From IMG/VR virus record IMGVR_UViG_3300044530_001358, positions 1 through 53,044 of that record: a stretch of 53,044 nt of DNA. One strand, given 5' to 3'. Shown here one piece after another: positions 39,020-48,075 of the stretch. A model generated the notes under the pieces. It was given only the letters and a program-made list of their open reading frames with translations, ran no database searches and was not told where the DNA came from. Source of the stretch: a virus. Made by a program: the position numbers and the translations under genes. Numbering within the stretch: position 1 is the stretch's first letter; each line of letters begins with the position of its first letter.

Positions 39020-41227
39020 CTAAAAATCAAGTTTTACCACATACTGTTGAATACCTTGCCTTAACTCAGGTGATTGTAGCTTAGATATAACTATAAGGTC
39101 TTTATTTGCATCGTAAAGACCAATTTCAGTAACATATGAAGTTGTTCCTGAAGTCCATGTAGGATTTGATGTATTAGTAAACTGATTTCTTCCAAGATTT
39201 ATAAGATATCTCATCTCATAAATGGTTGCAGTTATATCACTTTCTAAGTTCCCATAAAAATAATATTCGTCACCAAAATTCAATATATCAGTTTGTCCGT
39301 TTGTTGGTATATCAATGTAATCCGACAAATCATAAAGACTAGCATTATTATACAAGTCACTTGTAATTTGGAACGTATTACCTGTAATACCACTTACGGT
39401 TAAATAACCATTGATTGTTGAACCACTAATTTCATTAGTAACATCAATCTCTTTCCAATTTGTTGGACTTGGTTGAGCATCTCCTATTACAATTTGACAA
39501 ATTAATTTTAAAGAATTTGCAGAAAACCCTGTGAGTGTTCCATCACCAAAACTTCCGTCAGATAAGAAAGGGAATTCACTTCCAAATCTAACCGCTACGT
39601 TTTGCGAATCAGTTGTACAACCTGTTGTAGGTCCTGTAATCATTGAATAATAATTACAATGTAATGAATTCGTAAATCCTGTAGAATCTAATCTGTATGT
39701 AACCCACATTTTTTGAGTATCGTTCGATAATAAACCTGTAGCACTTTGTCCGTTTGAAAAACAAGTGTTTGGAGTTAATAAAGATAACTTTGGTGCAGGT
39801 ATTGTCCAATTTCTATTTGCCTTGTAGGACATTGCTGCAATTACTTCTTCATCGTCAATAACAACAATTTGTGAATCAGGGAAAACTTTTCCAATTCTAT
39901 TTAGATTTCCGTTACTATCAGGATTTGTATCCCATAAATGATAATACCTAATACCAGGGTCATTCATGTCAATGTTTTTAGTAGACTTAATATAGAACGG
40001 TACACATAAATTATCGTAACCTGGAGGGTCTATATAGAATGTTTCACCAATAGTACCACCTGTAGATTTGTGCCACATTAATGTAGGTAATGTTATCTTA
40101 AAATGTCTTGCTAAACCAGTACTATCTGTTGGATTTTGTGGGTCAAAAGGTGTAGTTGAAAATTTTTCACCATAAACATTATCGATTGATTGATTAGTAT
40201 AGTGTATAATACCAATAGCCTTTTGTTGTGCTGGAGGTACTATTATTCTTTCGTCAAATGAATTATAATAAAAAACTAAACTAGTGTCTGTTTGTCCACT
40301 TGGCTCTTGATATCCCAAATATTCTTTTGTACCAATATAAGAAACTGAACCGTACTGAGTATAATCTTCATATTGGTTACTAAAAACACCCGCAGGGCTT
40401 ACAGACCATGGAATATTCATATTCCAAACTAACGTATTTTCACGATTTGTCACATCACAAGGAGACTCAAAATTAAGTGTGTCTGTTTGCCAATAAGGTG
40501 CTGGAGTTATAGAATCATATAGTTGAGTCATACCAGATGGATAAATTAACACCCTTGCAATACTTCCTGAAGGTGCAACTACACTGTAATCAGGAACACT
40601 TCTATCTAAAGTTAAAGTATAACCTGTTGTACCTGTAGTCCCTGTTGATGGACTCATATCTTGAATTCTGTAAGTTAAAATTGGATATGTTCCAAAATCA
40701 CCACAACCACCATTAGGGTCAAAGAATATAGTAATGTAGTCATTTATTGAAGGTGTTCCAGTTGTTGCAGCACAATAGTCTAGTGTAATATCTATCGATG
40801 TTTGACCCGATAAAGTTGTCATATCTACCAAATAATTTGATGTTACGGTATATGCCGAACTTGTTTGTGCTGACGTTACTCCTGTTGTAAAAAATCCCTT
40901 AACACCTGCCGAATTATAAACAGATTGGAATTGGCTATCTAAAAATGGAATACCATACGTATTACCTGCACCGCCTTGAACATAATACGGGTATTTAATG
41001 TTTTGTTTATTTGAACGTGGTGTACCAGTATCGTTTTGAGCATTAAAGGCTGGCATTAAAATATTATTATTAACTATATTGTAGTTTGGAACCGCACTAT
41101 AATTAACCTCACTATCACCAATTTGAAAATAAGAAATATTAAAGCTTCCCAGCGATATGTTTCTTCTTCCAACATCAGTTAGTCTGGTGTTAATTAATCC
41201 TGATGTATTTTTTATAATGTATGACAT
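39020..41227 (-). CDS. Virion structural protein, 735 aa
   Basis: Beta-rich, Thr/Ser/Asn/Gly-rich protein without signal peptide. The N-terminus NTRLTDVGRRNISLGSFNIS, YFQIGDSEVNYSAVP is typical of large-phage tail or baseplate proteins, and the C-terminus YVTEIGLYDANKDLIVISKL, QQYVVKLDF resembles the end of tail-fibre or baseplate-wedge proteins. Between them are several Ig-like stretches. It lies downstream of the Thr-Pro fibre genes. An exact TATTTATA box lies 4 nt upstream. Confidence 0.78.
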   Translation of the reverse strand: MSYIIKNTSGLINTRLTDVGRRNISLGSFNISYFQIGDSEVNYSAVPNYNIVNNNILMPAFNAQNDTGTPRSNKQNIKYPYYVQGGAGNTYGIPFLDSQFQSVYNSAGVKGFFTTGVTSAQTSSAYTVTSNYLVDMTTLSGQTSIDITLDYCAATTGTPSINDYITIFFDPNGGCGDFGTYPILTYRIQDMSPSTGTTGTTGYTLTLDRSVPDYSVVAPSGSIARVLIYPSGMTQLYDSITPAPYWQTDTLNFESPCDVTNRENTLVWNMNIPWSVSPAGVFSNQYEDYTQYGSVSYIGTKEYLGYQEPSGQTDTSLVFYYNSFDERIIVPPAQQKAIGIIHYTNQSIDNVYGEKFSTTPFDPQNPTDSTGLARHFKITLPTLMWHKSTGGTIGETFYIDPPGYDNLCVPFYIKSTKNIDMNDPGIRYYHLWDTNPDSNGNLNRIGKVFPDSQIVVIDDEEVIAAMSYKANRNWTIPAPKLSLLTPNTCFSNGQSATGLLSNDTQKMWVTYRLDSTGFTNSLHCNYYSMITGPTTGCTTDSQNVAVRFGSEFPFLSDGSFGDGTLTGFSANSLKLICQIVIGDAQPSPTNWKEIDVTNEISGSTINGYLTVSGITGNTFQITSDLYNNASLYDLSDYIDIPTNGQTDILNFGDEYYFYGNLESDITATIYEMRYLINLGRNQFTNTSNPTWTSGTTSYVTEIGLYDANKDLIVISKLQSPELRQGIQQYVVKLDF

Positions 41228-41231
41228 TTTT

Positions 41232-41239
41232 TATAAATA
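41232..41239 (-). promoter_or_regulatory. TATTTATA box, candidate late promoter
   Basis: Exact box on the minus strand, 4 nt before the ATG at 41227. Confidence 0.45.
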
Positions 41240-41267
41240 TTCTTATTCTATTTTATTTTTAAAACTT

Positions 41268-43304
41268 TTAGTTTTCACTCGTACTCTGACCTAATACTAT
41301 TGTATGATTATTAATTCCTTGTGACTGTGGGTTATTTGTTATACTATTACAAACACCACCTGTAATGGTGGCCGATGAAGTAGACACTAATATACTTTGT
41401 TCAAGTTTAGTTATACATGAATTAAAACCTACCGCACCTTCAGTTATATTTAACTCAGATAATGAAGTTCCTGACACAACATCACCATGTCCCATTGTAA
41501 CTCTTTGAAGTTGTTGAGGGTTTTGTAAGTTTGTCGAATAAAATGCAGATGTTGTGGTGGCTGATTGTGTATTTGGTGAACAGAACTCTCTTGGTGATTC
41601 AACTAAAGGTGTAAATCCTGAAAGATACGAGTTTAAAATGTTATTATTAAACTTAACCACAGTTGTTCCATTTATGGTTCCAGTTCCTGGTGAATAATAC
41701 GTTTTAATCTCGTTAACCGATAACACAAAAGATATTGTGGTTCCAACTGGTAACGGAGGAGTTATATTAACTCTCCAACTAGCCAATTGAGAACCAATCC
41801 CTAAATTCACAACGTTATCAACAACCACTTCAAGACTATAATTAAGATTTTCACCTAATGTTGTAACCAACACAGTATTACTTAAAGTATTTTTTGTTGG
41901 AGTTGCAGAATCTCTTGTAATCACAGTATATGTTGAAGAACCTAATCCTTGGAATACATTACTTGATTGATATGAATTACCACCATTAATTGAGTATTCA
42001 TATGGAGGTACTCCATAATTTGTCATTAATGTAATTGAACCGTTAAGATTTGCAGGACAAGTTTGATTTTGTACTGTTGGTACCGACATTAATGGTATGT
42101 AACTAGGACAATTTCCTGTGGTCATTGACAGAGTCGCTTGTTGACCTCCAGCCATTGACCATCCACTATCAGGTATATTAGAAGAATTAACACTAACAGG
42201 AATTCCTGGTGTGAAAGACCACCCTATGATTTCCCATCTTGAATTTTGTATTGACCATTCAACATCTAATTGACTGTTATCATAAATTCCTGTCCAAGTA
42301 GGTTTATTATTGTAAAAACCATTCAAAGTAAATTGAATTGGTCCATAACTAATTGTTGAACTAACATATATTAAACATAAATCAGGATAAACAGGCGTTG
42401 GTGTAACCGTTGGCGTTGGTGTTGTTGTATTTGTAGGAGTAGGAGATGGTGGGAATAGATTACAAACTGTTGTCGAACTATAATCACCATAATAATCAAC
42501 AACAATAACTTCATAACTACCTTGAGGTATTCCAACTAAAGTCTGAGTTCTTTGTCCACCTTCCCAATAAAATGAATATGGTGCAGTCCCACCTGTAACT
42601 TGAACCGCCAAAATACCATCACTTGATGTTTGTGAGGTTGGTATTGTAATTGGATAACATTGAACACCCATATCAAATAAAGTAAAAACATCACATTCAT
42701 TTTTTAATGCGAAAACTCCACTTGATGTTGGTGTAACATTTGGAGTATTTGTTGGTGTTGGAGTTAAAGTTGATGTTGGCGTTGTTGTTTGTGTTGGTGT
42801 AATTGTTGGAGTTAAGGTTGGTGTTGGAGTCGGTGTTGGGGTTGAACAAACTGTTGTTGCCGGAACATTTAACTTAACAACACCATTGTATGGTTTGGTA
42901 TAATCAATAGAAACTATAAGGCCAACAGTTGTCCCCTGTATTAAATTACCACAACAATCAGTATAGTAATAATTTCCAGTTGTAGTTCCACTACCACAGA
43001 TAATTGGAGTTGTCGATGGTGTTTGACTATTTGTTGGTGTTTGACTTGGTGTTTTTGTCTGAGTCGGAGTTTGAGTTGGTGTCCTTGTAGGTGTTGGCGT
43101 TGGTGAAGAACAAGCAGTTAATGTATTTATCAACAAATTCGAACCTGGTGTTGCATATGTCGGAGTAGTCCCATCTAAAACACATATGGTACCCGAGCTT
43201 GGATATGTTGCAAAAAAGGTCACATTATTCCCAAGACAATCTCTATAAGTTATATTCGAACTATTGGTGATGGTTTCCCAATACCATTCAAAACATCCTG
43301 CCAT
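41268..43304 (-). CDS. Thr-Pro-repeat fibre-like protein, 678 aa
   Basis: Begins MAGCFEWYWETITNSSNITY, a small Cys-containing domain, then three separate Thr-Pro stretches (such as PTPTRTPTQTPTQTKTPSQT) that link beta-rich Cys-containing domains. The second half has PKD/SprB-like modules (GILAVQVTGGTAPYSFYWEG, NGSITLMTNYGVPPYEYSIN) known from Bacteroidota surface proteins. No signal peptide is present, so it is more likely a virion fibre than a secreted protein. A TACTTATA variant box at 43322-43329 precedes it. Confidence 0.78.
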   Translation of the reverse strand: MAGCFEWYWETITNSSNITYRDCLGNNVTFFATYPSSGTICVLDGTTPTYATPGSNLLINTLTACSSPTPTPTRTPTQTPTQTKTPSQTPTNSQTPSTTPIICGSGTTTGNYYYTDCCGNLIQGTTVGLIVSIDYTKPYNGVVKLNVPATTVCSTPTPTPTPTLTPTITPTQTTTPTSTLTPTPTNTPNVTPTSSGVFALKNECDVFTLFDMGVQCYPITIPTSQTSSDGILAVQVTGGTAPYSFYWEGGQRTQTLVGIPQGSYEVIVVDYYGDYSSTTVCNLFPPSPTPTNTTTPTPTVTPTPVYPDLCLIYVSSTISYGPIQFTLNGFYNNKPTWTGIYDNSQLDVEWSIQNSRWEIIGWSFTPGIPVSVNSSNIPDSGWSMAGGQQATLSMTTGNCPSYIPLMSVPTVQNQTCPANLNGSITLMTNYGVPPYEYSINGGNSYQSSNVFQGLGSSTYTVITRDSATPTKNTLSNTVLVTTLGENLNYSLEVVVDNVVNLGIGSQLASWRVNITPPLPVGTTISFVLSVNEIKTYYSPGTGTINGTTVVKFNNNILNSYLSGFTPLVESPREFCSPNTQSATTTSAFYSTNLQNPQQLQRVTMGHGDVVSGTSLSELNITEGAVGFNSCITKLEQSILVSTSSATITGGVCNSITNNPQSQGINNHTIVLGQSTSEN

Positions 43305-43355
43305 TTAATTTATTATATTATTATAAGTATAATATTTTAGGGTTTTTTGTGTATA

Positions 43356-44003
43356 TTAAACACATATTGAATAATTCAATATTACCCCAACTGAGTTTAT
43401 TTGTATTACATAAAAATTACCACCAAAACCCATTTTAATATACCTATCATTACCGTTAAACGGATTGAATAGGGTACCACTAACATTAGTTTGATAAACT
43501 ATCGCACCATTTACAGGTGTTAAATTGGCTTCACTAATGTAAGTGTAATAATTAACTATCGTAACCGTATCATTACAAGTGTTTGCCGAACTTACGGATA
43601 AGTTGGAACCAACAGCATGTGATACAACAACAGGTGTTGGTGTCGGGGTTGATGTTATTGTAGGAGTTACGGTTGGGGTTGTGGTATTTGTTGGTGTTAT
43701 GGTAGGTGTTATGGTATTAGTAGGTGTTATGCTTGGTGTAATTGATGGTGTGGGTGTTGGTGTTTTGGTATTTGTTGGGGTAGGAGTAGGGCTTATCAAA
43801 ATGGTTTCGATAACTTCACAATTTTGACTATCAATAATCTTTAAGTTAATGTTTTCAGTATTATACGGAGGAAACACTTCAAAGGTGTATGGAAATGTGG
43901 ACACAGTTGATACATAAACACAATTCTCACTCATAGAATCACAATAATATATATCTACTGGAGTGTTGGCCGTTACTGATGTTATTGTTACTAGTTGACT
44001 CAT
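43356..44003 (-). CDS. Thr-Pro-repeat fibre-like protein, 215 aa
   Basis: N-terminal beta domain (VTITSVTANTPVDIYYCDSM, FPYTFEVFPPYNTENINLKI), then about 45 residues of Thr-Pro repeat ([20 protein letters not shown] and on) and a C-terminal beta domain ending NGNDRYIKMGFGGNFYVIQI. The N-terminal domain is clearly related to that of the next gene upstream ([28 protein letters not shown]). A TATTTATG variant box lies upstream at 44034-44041. Confidence 0.75.
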   Translation of the reverse strand: MSQLVTITSVTANTPVDIYYCDSMSENCVYVSTVSTFPYTFEVFPPYNTENINLKIIDSQNCEVIETILISPTPTPTNTKTPTPTPSITPSITPTNTITPTITPTNTTTPTVTPTITSTPTPTPVVVSHAVGSNLSVSSANTCNDTVTIVNYYTYISEANLTPVNGAIVYQTNVSGTLFNPFNGNDRYIKMGFGGNFYVIQINSVGVILNYSICV

Positions 44004-44054
44004 ATTTTATATTGTTTTAATGATATCATATTTCATAAATATAAAAAATATAAT

Positions 44055-44711
44055 TTAACAACATTGGTTTGTATTTGTTAAAACTCCACCCCATTGTGTA
44101 TCGTCAAAATATGGTGTGGTTCCAGGGTAAACACAACCAAAGACTTGTGGTACCATCTCACTATAACCAGAAACAGGAGTGGTTGAGGCAACATTTTCAC
44201 AGTTTTGATAAATTATATTAACCCCACCTGTACTACCACTAAAGTAATATGTCCATTGAGAACAACATGGTGGTGTTGCGGTTGGGGTTGGTGTAATAGT
44301 TGGAGTTGGGGTTGTTGTAGGTGTCTCGGTAGGTGTTGATGTAGGAGTATTAGTAGGAGTAACCGTTGGTGTTTCAGTTGGAGATGTTCCTGGTGTTGCG
44401 GTTAGTGTATTAGTTGGAGTCTCGGTAGGTGTTGATGTTATTGTTGGTGTAAGGGTAATTGTTGGCGTTGGGGTTGGAGTAATAAAAGAACAAGTCACAA
44501 CGGGTTCTTCCCCTGTTATAACACATCCGTTATTATCAATTACTTTTAACATATAAGCGCTTGATGTATTATAAGGTGCTGGTATATCAAAAGAATAAGG
44601 CGTAGAATTAATTGTTGTCATATAAAAACAACTTGTTCCTCCTGTTTGACATATGTAAATATCATAAGGTGGTTGTCCTACTATATTATTTATTGTTACT
44701 TGTATTGCCAT
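44055..44711 (-). CDS. Thr-Pro-repeat fibre-like protein, 218 aa
   Basis: The N-terminal domain ([40 protein letters not shown]) is a paralogue of the downstream gene's. A Thr-Pro stretch of about 65 residues ([20 protein letters not shown]) leads to a C-terminal Cys-rich module ([27 protein letters not shown]) with a terminal Cys pair. No signal peptide. It lies 11 nt after the 930-aa gene's stop. Confidence 0.75.
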   Translation of the reverse strand: MAIQVTINNIVGQPPYDIYICQTGGTSCFYMTTINSTPYSFDIPAPYNTSSAYMLKVIDNNGCVITGEEPVVTCSFITPTPTPTITLTPTITSTPTETPTNTLTATPGTSPTETPTVTPTNTPTSTPTETPTTTPTPTITPTPTATPPCCSQWTYYFSGSTGGVNIIYQNCENVASTTPVSGYSEMVPQVFGCVYPGTTPYFDDTQWGGVLTNTNQCC

Positions 44712-44722
44712 TTCTTATAAAA

Positions 44723-47515
44723 TTAACTTGGTGTTGTAATACAAGTGCTACAATCAGCATAGACCGTAGGTGGAGTAAACAACCTTGTTGCAAAATAATC
44801 GCCAGAATATGTTATTGGTAAATACCCAATTGGTGAAATGTAATCAGAACCAAATTGACCAAGGTATGACCAGCAAATACCATTTGAATCTTTGAAAGTA
44901 CTACCAACCGAATTGGTTACTGGTGATGGAATAGTTTGGATTACTTGTACTTGAGACCCATATGATTCATTCTGACCACCACATGTTTGATATACATAAA
45001 CAGAATTAACTGTGGTTGGTGTAACCGTTGGGGTTGGAGTTGGGGTTGGAGTTGGGGTCGCACTTGGCAAGTTACAACCGCTACCAATTAATGTAACTGT
45101 CATCGGACAAACAGAAGTCGGTACCGAACAAGAACACAAGTTTATGGTACTTCCATTTTCAAAAAATTGTTGGTTAAAATAAGAAGGACCTTCACTCATC
45201 GAAAGACCAGTGTTACAATCCGTCCAATTTATTGCCTCACCACAATTAACATTAAATTGAATAGAATATGTTGAACAAGGACATGTTGAAATACAATTAC
45301 CACATGTTGAATATATTTGTGAAATACTTGTTAAATTTGAATTTGAAGAAATGTTTGAATCGTCCCTAACATAAGTAACACATAGACTTGATCCATTAAT
45401 AAATGCTGACATCGTCATACCTGTCACAATAGGTATTCCATTATAAATCAAACTATCAGTTACATAATATTCAGTACCACTCACACAATCAACAAGAACT
45501 TTAACCGACACACAAGTAAAGGTTTCATTTAACATTACAAACGACACTTGTCCTTGAACATCACAAGTTTTTGTTAAAGTTAATGTTGGAGTTATTGAAG
45601 GTGTTGGCGTTGTTTCAGTATAACTACAAATACTAAAAGATAAACTTGTATTACACACACTTGTTGGTGTTGGAGTCGGAGTTAACACCATTGATGTTAC
45701 GTCAAAGTTAACATCATCACAAGGTACGCTTGGAGTTGGTGTTGGAATTGGCTCCCAATCACAATCAAAATAAGCATTGAAATTAAACAATTCACAATTT
45801 AATGGTGAAGGTGTTGGTGTTGGACAAGGTCCACTACTAAATAAATTGGCTGATATATCAGGACATTCTGAATAACATGGGTATGACCCTTCTAATAAAC
45901 ACGTACCACCCAAAGACGTACTTAAACACCATCTGTCACCAGTATAATATATAACACCCGTACTTACACCGTCACCAGAATAAGTGTATTTGGTATTATA
46001 TATACTACCTTGAACATAGTTTCCACTATAACCTGAAAGTGATGGTAATGTAGTTTTAAAACAATATGTTAAACTACAAGAACCTATCGTTGGTGTGACG
46101 GTGGGTGTTGGGGTTGATGTTGGCGTTTGAGTTGGAGTACTCGTTTGTGTTGGTGTTGGTGATGGGCAACTACCACATGCACTACAATCAACATAAGGTC
46201 CAACAAAAATACCTCCACTATATAATGGGCCTATTGCAGAATATGAAATTACAGTTGCACATCCAGTAAATCCACCATTAGTTATATTCCACACTTCACC
46301 AACATTTAAAATTCCTGGTACATTTTCAATTCTAAACTGATTTGTTGGGTCACAACAATCTTCAAATAGATAAACGTCATAAGGTTCAGTTGGTGTAACT
46401 GTAGGTGTCGGAGTTTGTGTCGGAGTTTCACTGTTCGTTGGTGTATTTGTTGGAGTTTCGCTCGGAGTATTAGTCGGAGTTTCAGTTGGCGTTTCAGTAT
46501 TTGTAGGTGTCGGAGTTTCGGTATTAGTTGGTGTATTTGTTGGAGTCTCCGTTGGGGTTTGACTTGGAGACGCTCCTGGTGTTTGAGTAGGCGTTTCACT
46601 TGGTGTATTTGTAGGAGTTTCTGTTGGAGTTTCGCTTGGAGATGCTCCTGGCGTTTGAGTAGGCGTTTCACTTGGTGTATTTGTAGGAGTTTCTGTTGGA
46701 GATGCTCCTGGCGTTTGAGTAGGCGTTTCACTTGGTGTATTTGTAGGAGTTTCTGTTGGCGTCTCTGTTGGGGTTTCTGTATTAGTTGGAGTAACACTTG
46801 GTGTATTTGTAGGAGTTTCAGTAGGTGTCTCGGTTGGTGTTTGAGTATTAGTTGGAGTAACACTTGGTGATAATTCAGGTGTTGGAGTAACTGTTGGGGT
46901 TTCTGTATTAGTTGGCGTATTTGTAGGAGTTTCAGTAGGAGTTTCGGTTGGAGTTGATGTCGGAGTATCAGTTATAGTAGGTGTAGGTGTTGGAGTAGGT
47001 GTATCTGTAATTGTAGGTGTAGGAGTTTCAGTAGGTGTTTCCGTAGGAGTTTCCGTTGGTGTTTCCGATGGTAATGGTTCTATCCCTGGTGTTAAGGTAG
47101 GTGTTGGTGTTGGAGTAGGAGTTGGACAAGCCCCTTGATTAATTACGGATAATCCCGCAGCAACCAAATTAACAGAATATCCACTCGTGAATGGTAATAA
47201 ACAAGCGCAGTCTAATATAACACTCTGACCATTAAGTAAAGAACTATTTAAATAAACCGTTCCATTACAATCAACCCAATCAAAATTAATATCCCCTCCA
47301 GTATTATTTTGAAGAGAATAATTATAACAAGTTGTACTACATACCTCTGCAAGAACTAAATTAAGTGTTGTATTTTGTTGTACGGTGCCTCCTGAAACAC
47401 AAGTCCAATAACTTCCGTCATTAGTCGCAGAATATATAAGACCGAGGGTACCTGGACTGGTATCCTCAATTATATAACTCCCACAACAACTTTGATAATA
47501 AAACGGTCCTGCCAT
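44723..47515 (-). CDS. Large Thr-Pro-repeat, Cys-rich fibre-like protein, 930 aa
   Basis: Starts [20 protein letters not shown]. After a Cys-containing domain, residues about 131-377 are a Thr-Pro-Glu-Asn repeat, including near-identical 20-residue units [20 protein letters not shown]. Further Thr-Pro linkers separate Cys-rich beta modules. Two of these, [20 protein letters not shown] with ILDCACLLP and [15 protein letters not shown] with INLCSCSVP, are copies of one module with D-C-x-[GT] and a C-x-C end. The linkers would be extended rods that space binding heads. The lack of a signal peptide and the neighbours suggest a virion fibre. An exact TATTTATA box lies 19 nt upstream. Confidence 0.78.
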   Translation of the reverse strand: MAGPFYYQSCCGSYIIEDTSPGTLGLIYSATNDGSYWTCVSGGTVQQNTTLNLVLAEVCSTTCYNYSLQNNTGGDINFDWVDCNGTVYLNSSLLNGQSVILDCACLLPFTSGYSVNLVAAGLSVINQGACPTPTPTPTPTLTPGIEPLPSETPTETPTETPTETPTPTITDTPTPTPTPTITDTPTSTPTETPTETPTNTPTNTETPTVTPTPELSPSVTPTNTQTPTETPTETPTNTPSVTPTNTETPTETPTETPTNTPSETPTQTPGASPTETPTNTPSETPTQTPGASPSETPTETPTNTPSETPTQTPGASPSQTPTETPTNTPTNTETPTPTNTETPTETPTNTPSETPTNTPTNSETPTQTPTPTVTPTEPYDVYLFEDCCDPTNQFRIENVPGILNVGEVWNITNGGFTGCATVISYSAIGPLYSGGIFVGPYVDCSACGSCPSPTPTQTSTPTQTPTSTPTPTVTPTIGSCSLTYCFKTTLPSLSGYSGNYVQGSIYNTKYTYSGDGVSTGVIYYTGDRWCLSTSLGGTCLLEGSYPCYSECPDISANLFSSGPCPTPTPSPLNCELFNFNAYFDCDWEPIPTPTPSVPCDDVNFDVTSMVLTPTPTPTSVCNTSLSFSICSYTETTPTPSITPTLTLTKTCDVQGQVSFVMLNETFTCVSVKVLVDCVSGTEYYVTDSLIYNGIPIVTGMTMSAFINGSSLCVTYVRDDSNISSNSNLTSISQIYSTCGNCISTCPCSTYSIQFNVNCGEAINWTDCNTGLSMSEGPSYFNQQFFENGSTINLCSCSVPTSVCPMTVTLIGSGCNLPSATPTPTPTPTPTVTPTTVNSVYVYQTCGGQNESYGSQVQVIQTIPSPVTNSVGSTFKDSNGICWSYLGQFGSDYISPIGYLPITYSGDYFATRLFTPPTVYADCSTCITTPS
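46385..47125. repeat. Thr-Pro-coding low-complexity repeat tract
   Basis: On the plus strand about 740 bp of GT-rich hexamer-like units (GGTGTT, GGAGTT, GGAGTA, GGCGTT) encode Thr-Pro-X-X runs on the minus strand. Shorter tracts of the same kind occur at about 42380-42450, 42715-42845, 43010-43105, 43630-43795 and 44275-44490. Confidence 0.85.
46569..46760. repeat. Near-perfect 60-bp tandem repeats inside the Thr-Pro tract
   Basis: Units 46641-46700 and 46701-46760 are 60 bp long and almost identical; a third copy with a 12-bp insert starts at about 46569. Each encodes a 20-aa Thr-Pro-Gly-Ala-Ser unit. Confidence 0.9.
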
Positions 47516-47534
47516 TAATTTGATTTAATTATAC

Positions 47535-47542
47535 TATAAATA
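47535..47542 (-). promoter_or_regulatory. TATTTATA box, candidate late promoter
   Basis: Exact box on the minus strand, 19 nt before the ATG at 47515, in the context TATTTATAGTATAA shared with 17971. A short hairpin (CCGA-TAG-TCGG) lies just beyond it. Confidence 0.45.
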
Positions 47543-47613
47543 ACCCGATAGTCGGTTTTTATACATTTTAAAAATAGAAATATTGAAAGATAAATAAACA
47601 GACCCTTAAACTA

Positions 47614-47621
47614 TATTTATA
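47614..47621 (+). promoter_or_regulatory. TATTTATA box, candidate late promoter
   Basis: Exact box on the plus strand, 4 nt before the ATG at 47626, back to back with the minus-strand box 72 nt away. Confidence 0.45.
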
Positions 47622-47625
47622 TTAT

Positions 47626-47799
47626 ATGAAACTTATTAAGACAATAGAAAAAATAATCAAAGAAGCTGAGGAATTATATACTAATGCATTGGAGTCTGTG
47701 GTTGATGAAAAAGAACTGGACCGTCTTGAAAAGAACTATCAAGATAGTCTTAAATTAATGAAGACCTTTAATCAAATTAAGAAAACTAAATTAGATTAA
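47626..47799 (+). CDS. Small coiled-coil protein, 57 aa
   Basis: ATG at 47626 after a TATTTATA box; TAA at 47797. The protein is one long charged helix (KLIKTIEKIIKEAEELYTNA, DEKELDRLEKNYQDSLKLMK). The N-terminus has I-K-E-A, which fits the [L/I]-x-E rule, but this may be chance in a helix. It is the only plus-strand gene in the fibre region and overlaps the convergent gene by 9 nt. Confidence 0.68.
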   Translation: MKLIKTIEKIIKEAEELYTNALESVVDEKELDRLEKNYQDSLKLMKTFNQIKKTKLD

Positions 47800-48060
47800 T
47801 CTTGTTAGTTGATTTGGGTCCGTCCATTCTGGCGTTGCCAAAATGTCTAACATTTCATTGTAACTGTAAGGACCTTCACTTGTGGTTAAGTTTTGAACAC
47901 ATGGTGGTGTTGAACCATTCCATTTAACAAATGTTTTGGTTAAATCAACTGATTTTCTAACAGTATCTATTGAAGTTTCTAAAACTTCATTAAAATTAAT
48001 TGTATTCAACTCTGAAACGTTGAATATCATAAACTCTCTATCTATATATGGGTCTGACAT
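47791..48060 (-). CDS. Small virion-region protein, 89 aa
   Basis: Acidic protein (DREFMIFNVSELNTINFNEV, SVDLTKTFVKWNGSTPPCVQ, YNEMLDILATPEWTDPNQLT). No domain is recognised. By position it could be a tail connector or fibre accessory. A TATTTATT variant box lies at 48065-48072, 4 nt before its ATG. Confidence 0.7.
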   Translation of the reverse strand: MSDPYIDREFMIFNVSELNTINFNEVLETSIDTVRKSVDLTKTFVKWNGSTPPCVQNLTTSEGPYSYNEMLDILATPEWTDPNQLTRLI

Positions 48061-48075
48061 AATTAATAAATATCA

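Noticed and set aside
46569-46760. CRISPR array or iteron origin
   Set aside because: Repeats are directly adjacent without spacers and keep a 3-nt coding periodicity, so they are protein-coding tandem repeats.
46415-46870. Long open frames opposite or shifted against the Thr-Pro tract, coding Arg/Ser/Cys- or Gln/Leu-rich peptides
   Set aside because: They arise from the repeat periodicity; composition is extreme and they have no start context, while the Thr-Pro frame is part of a 930-aa gene.
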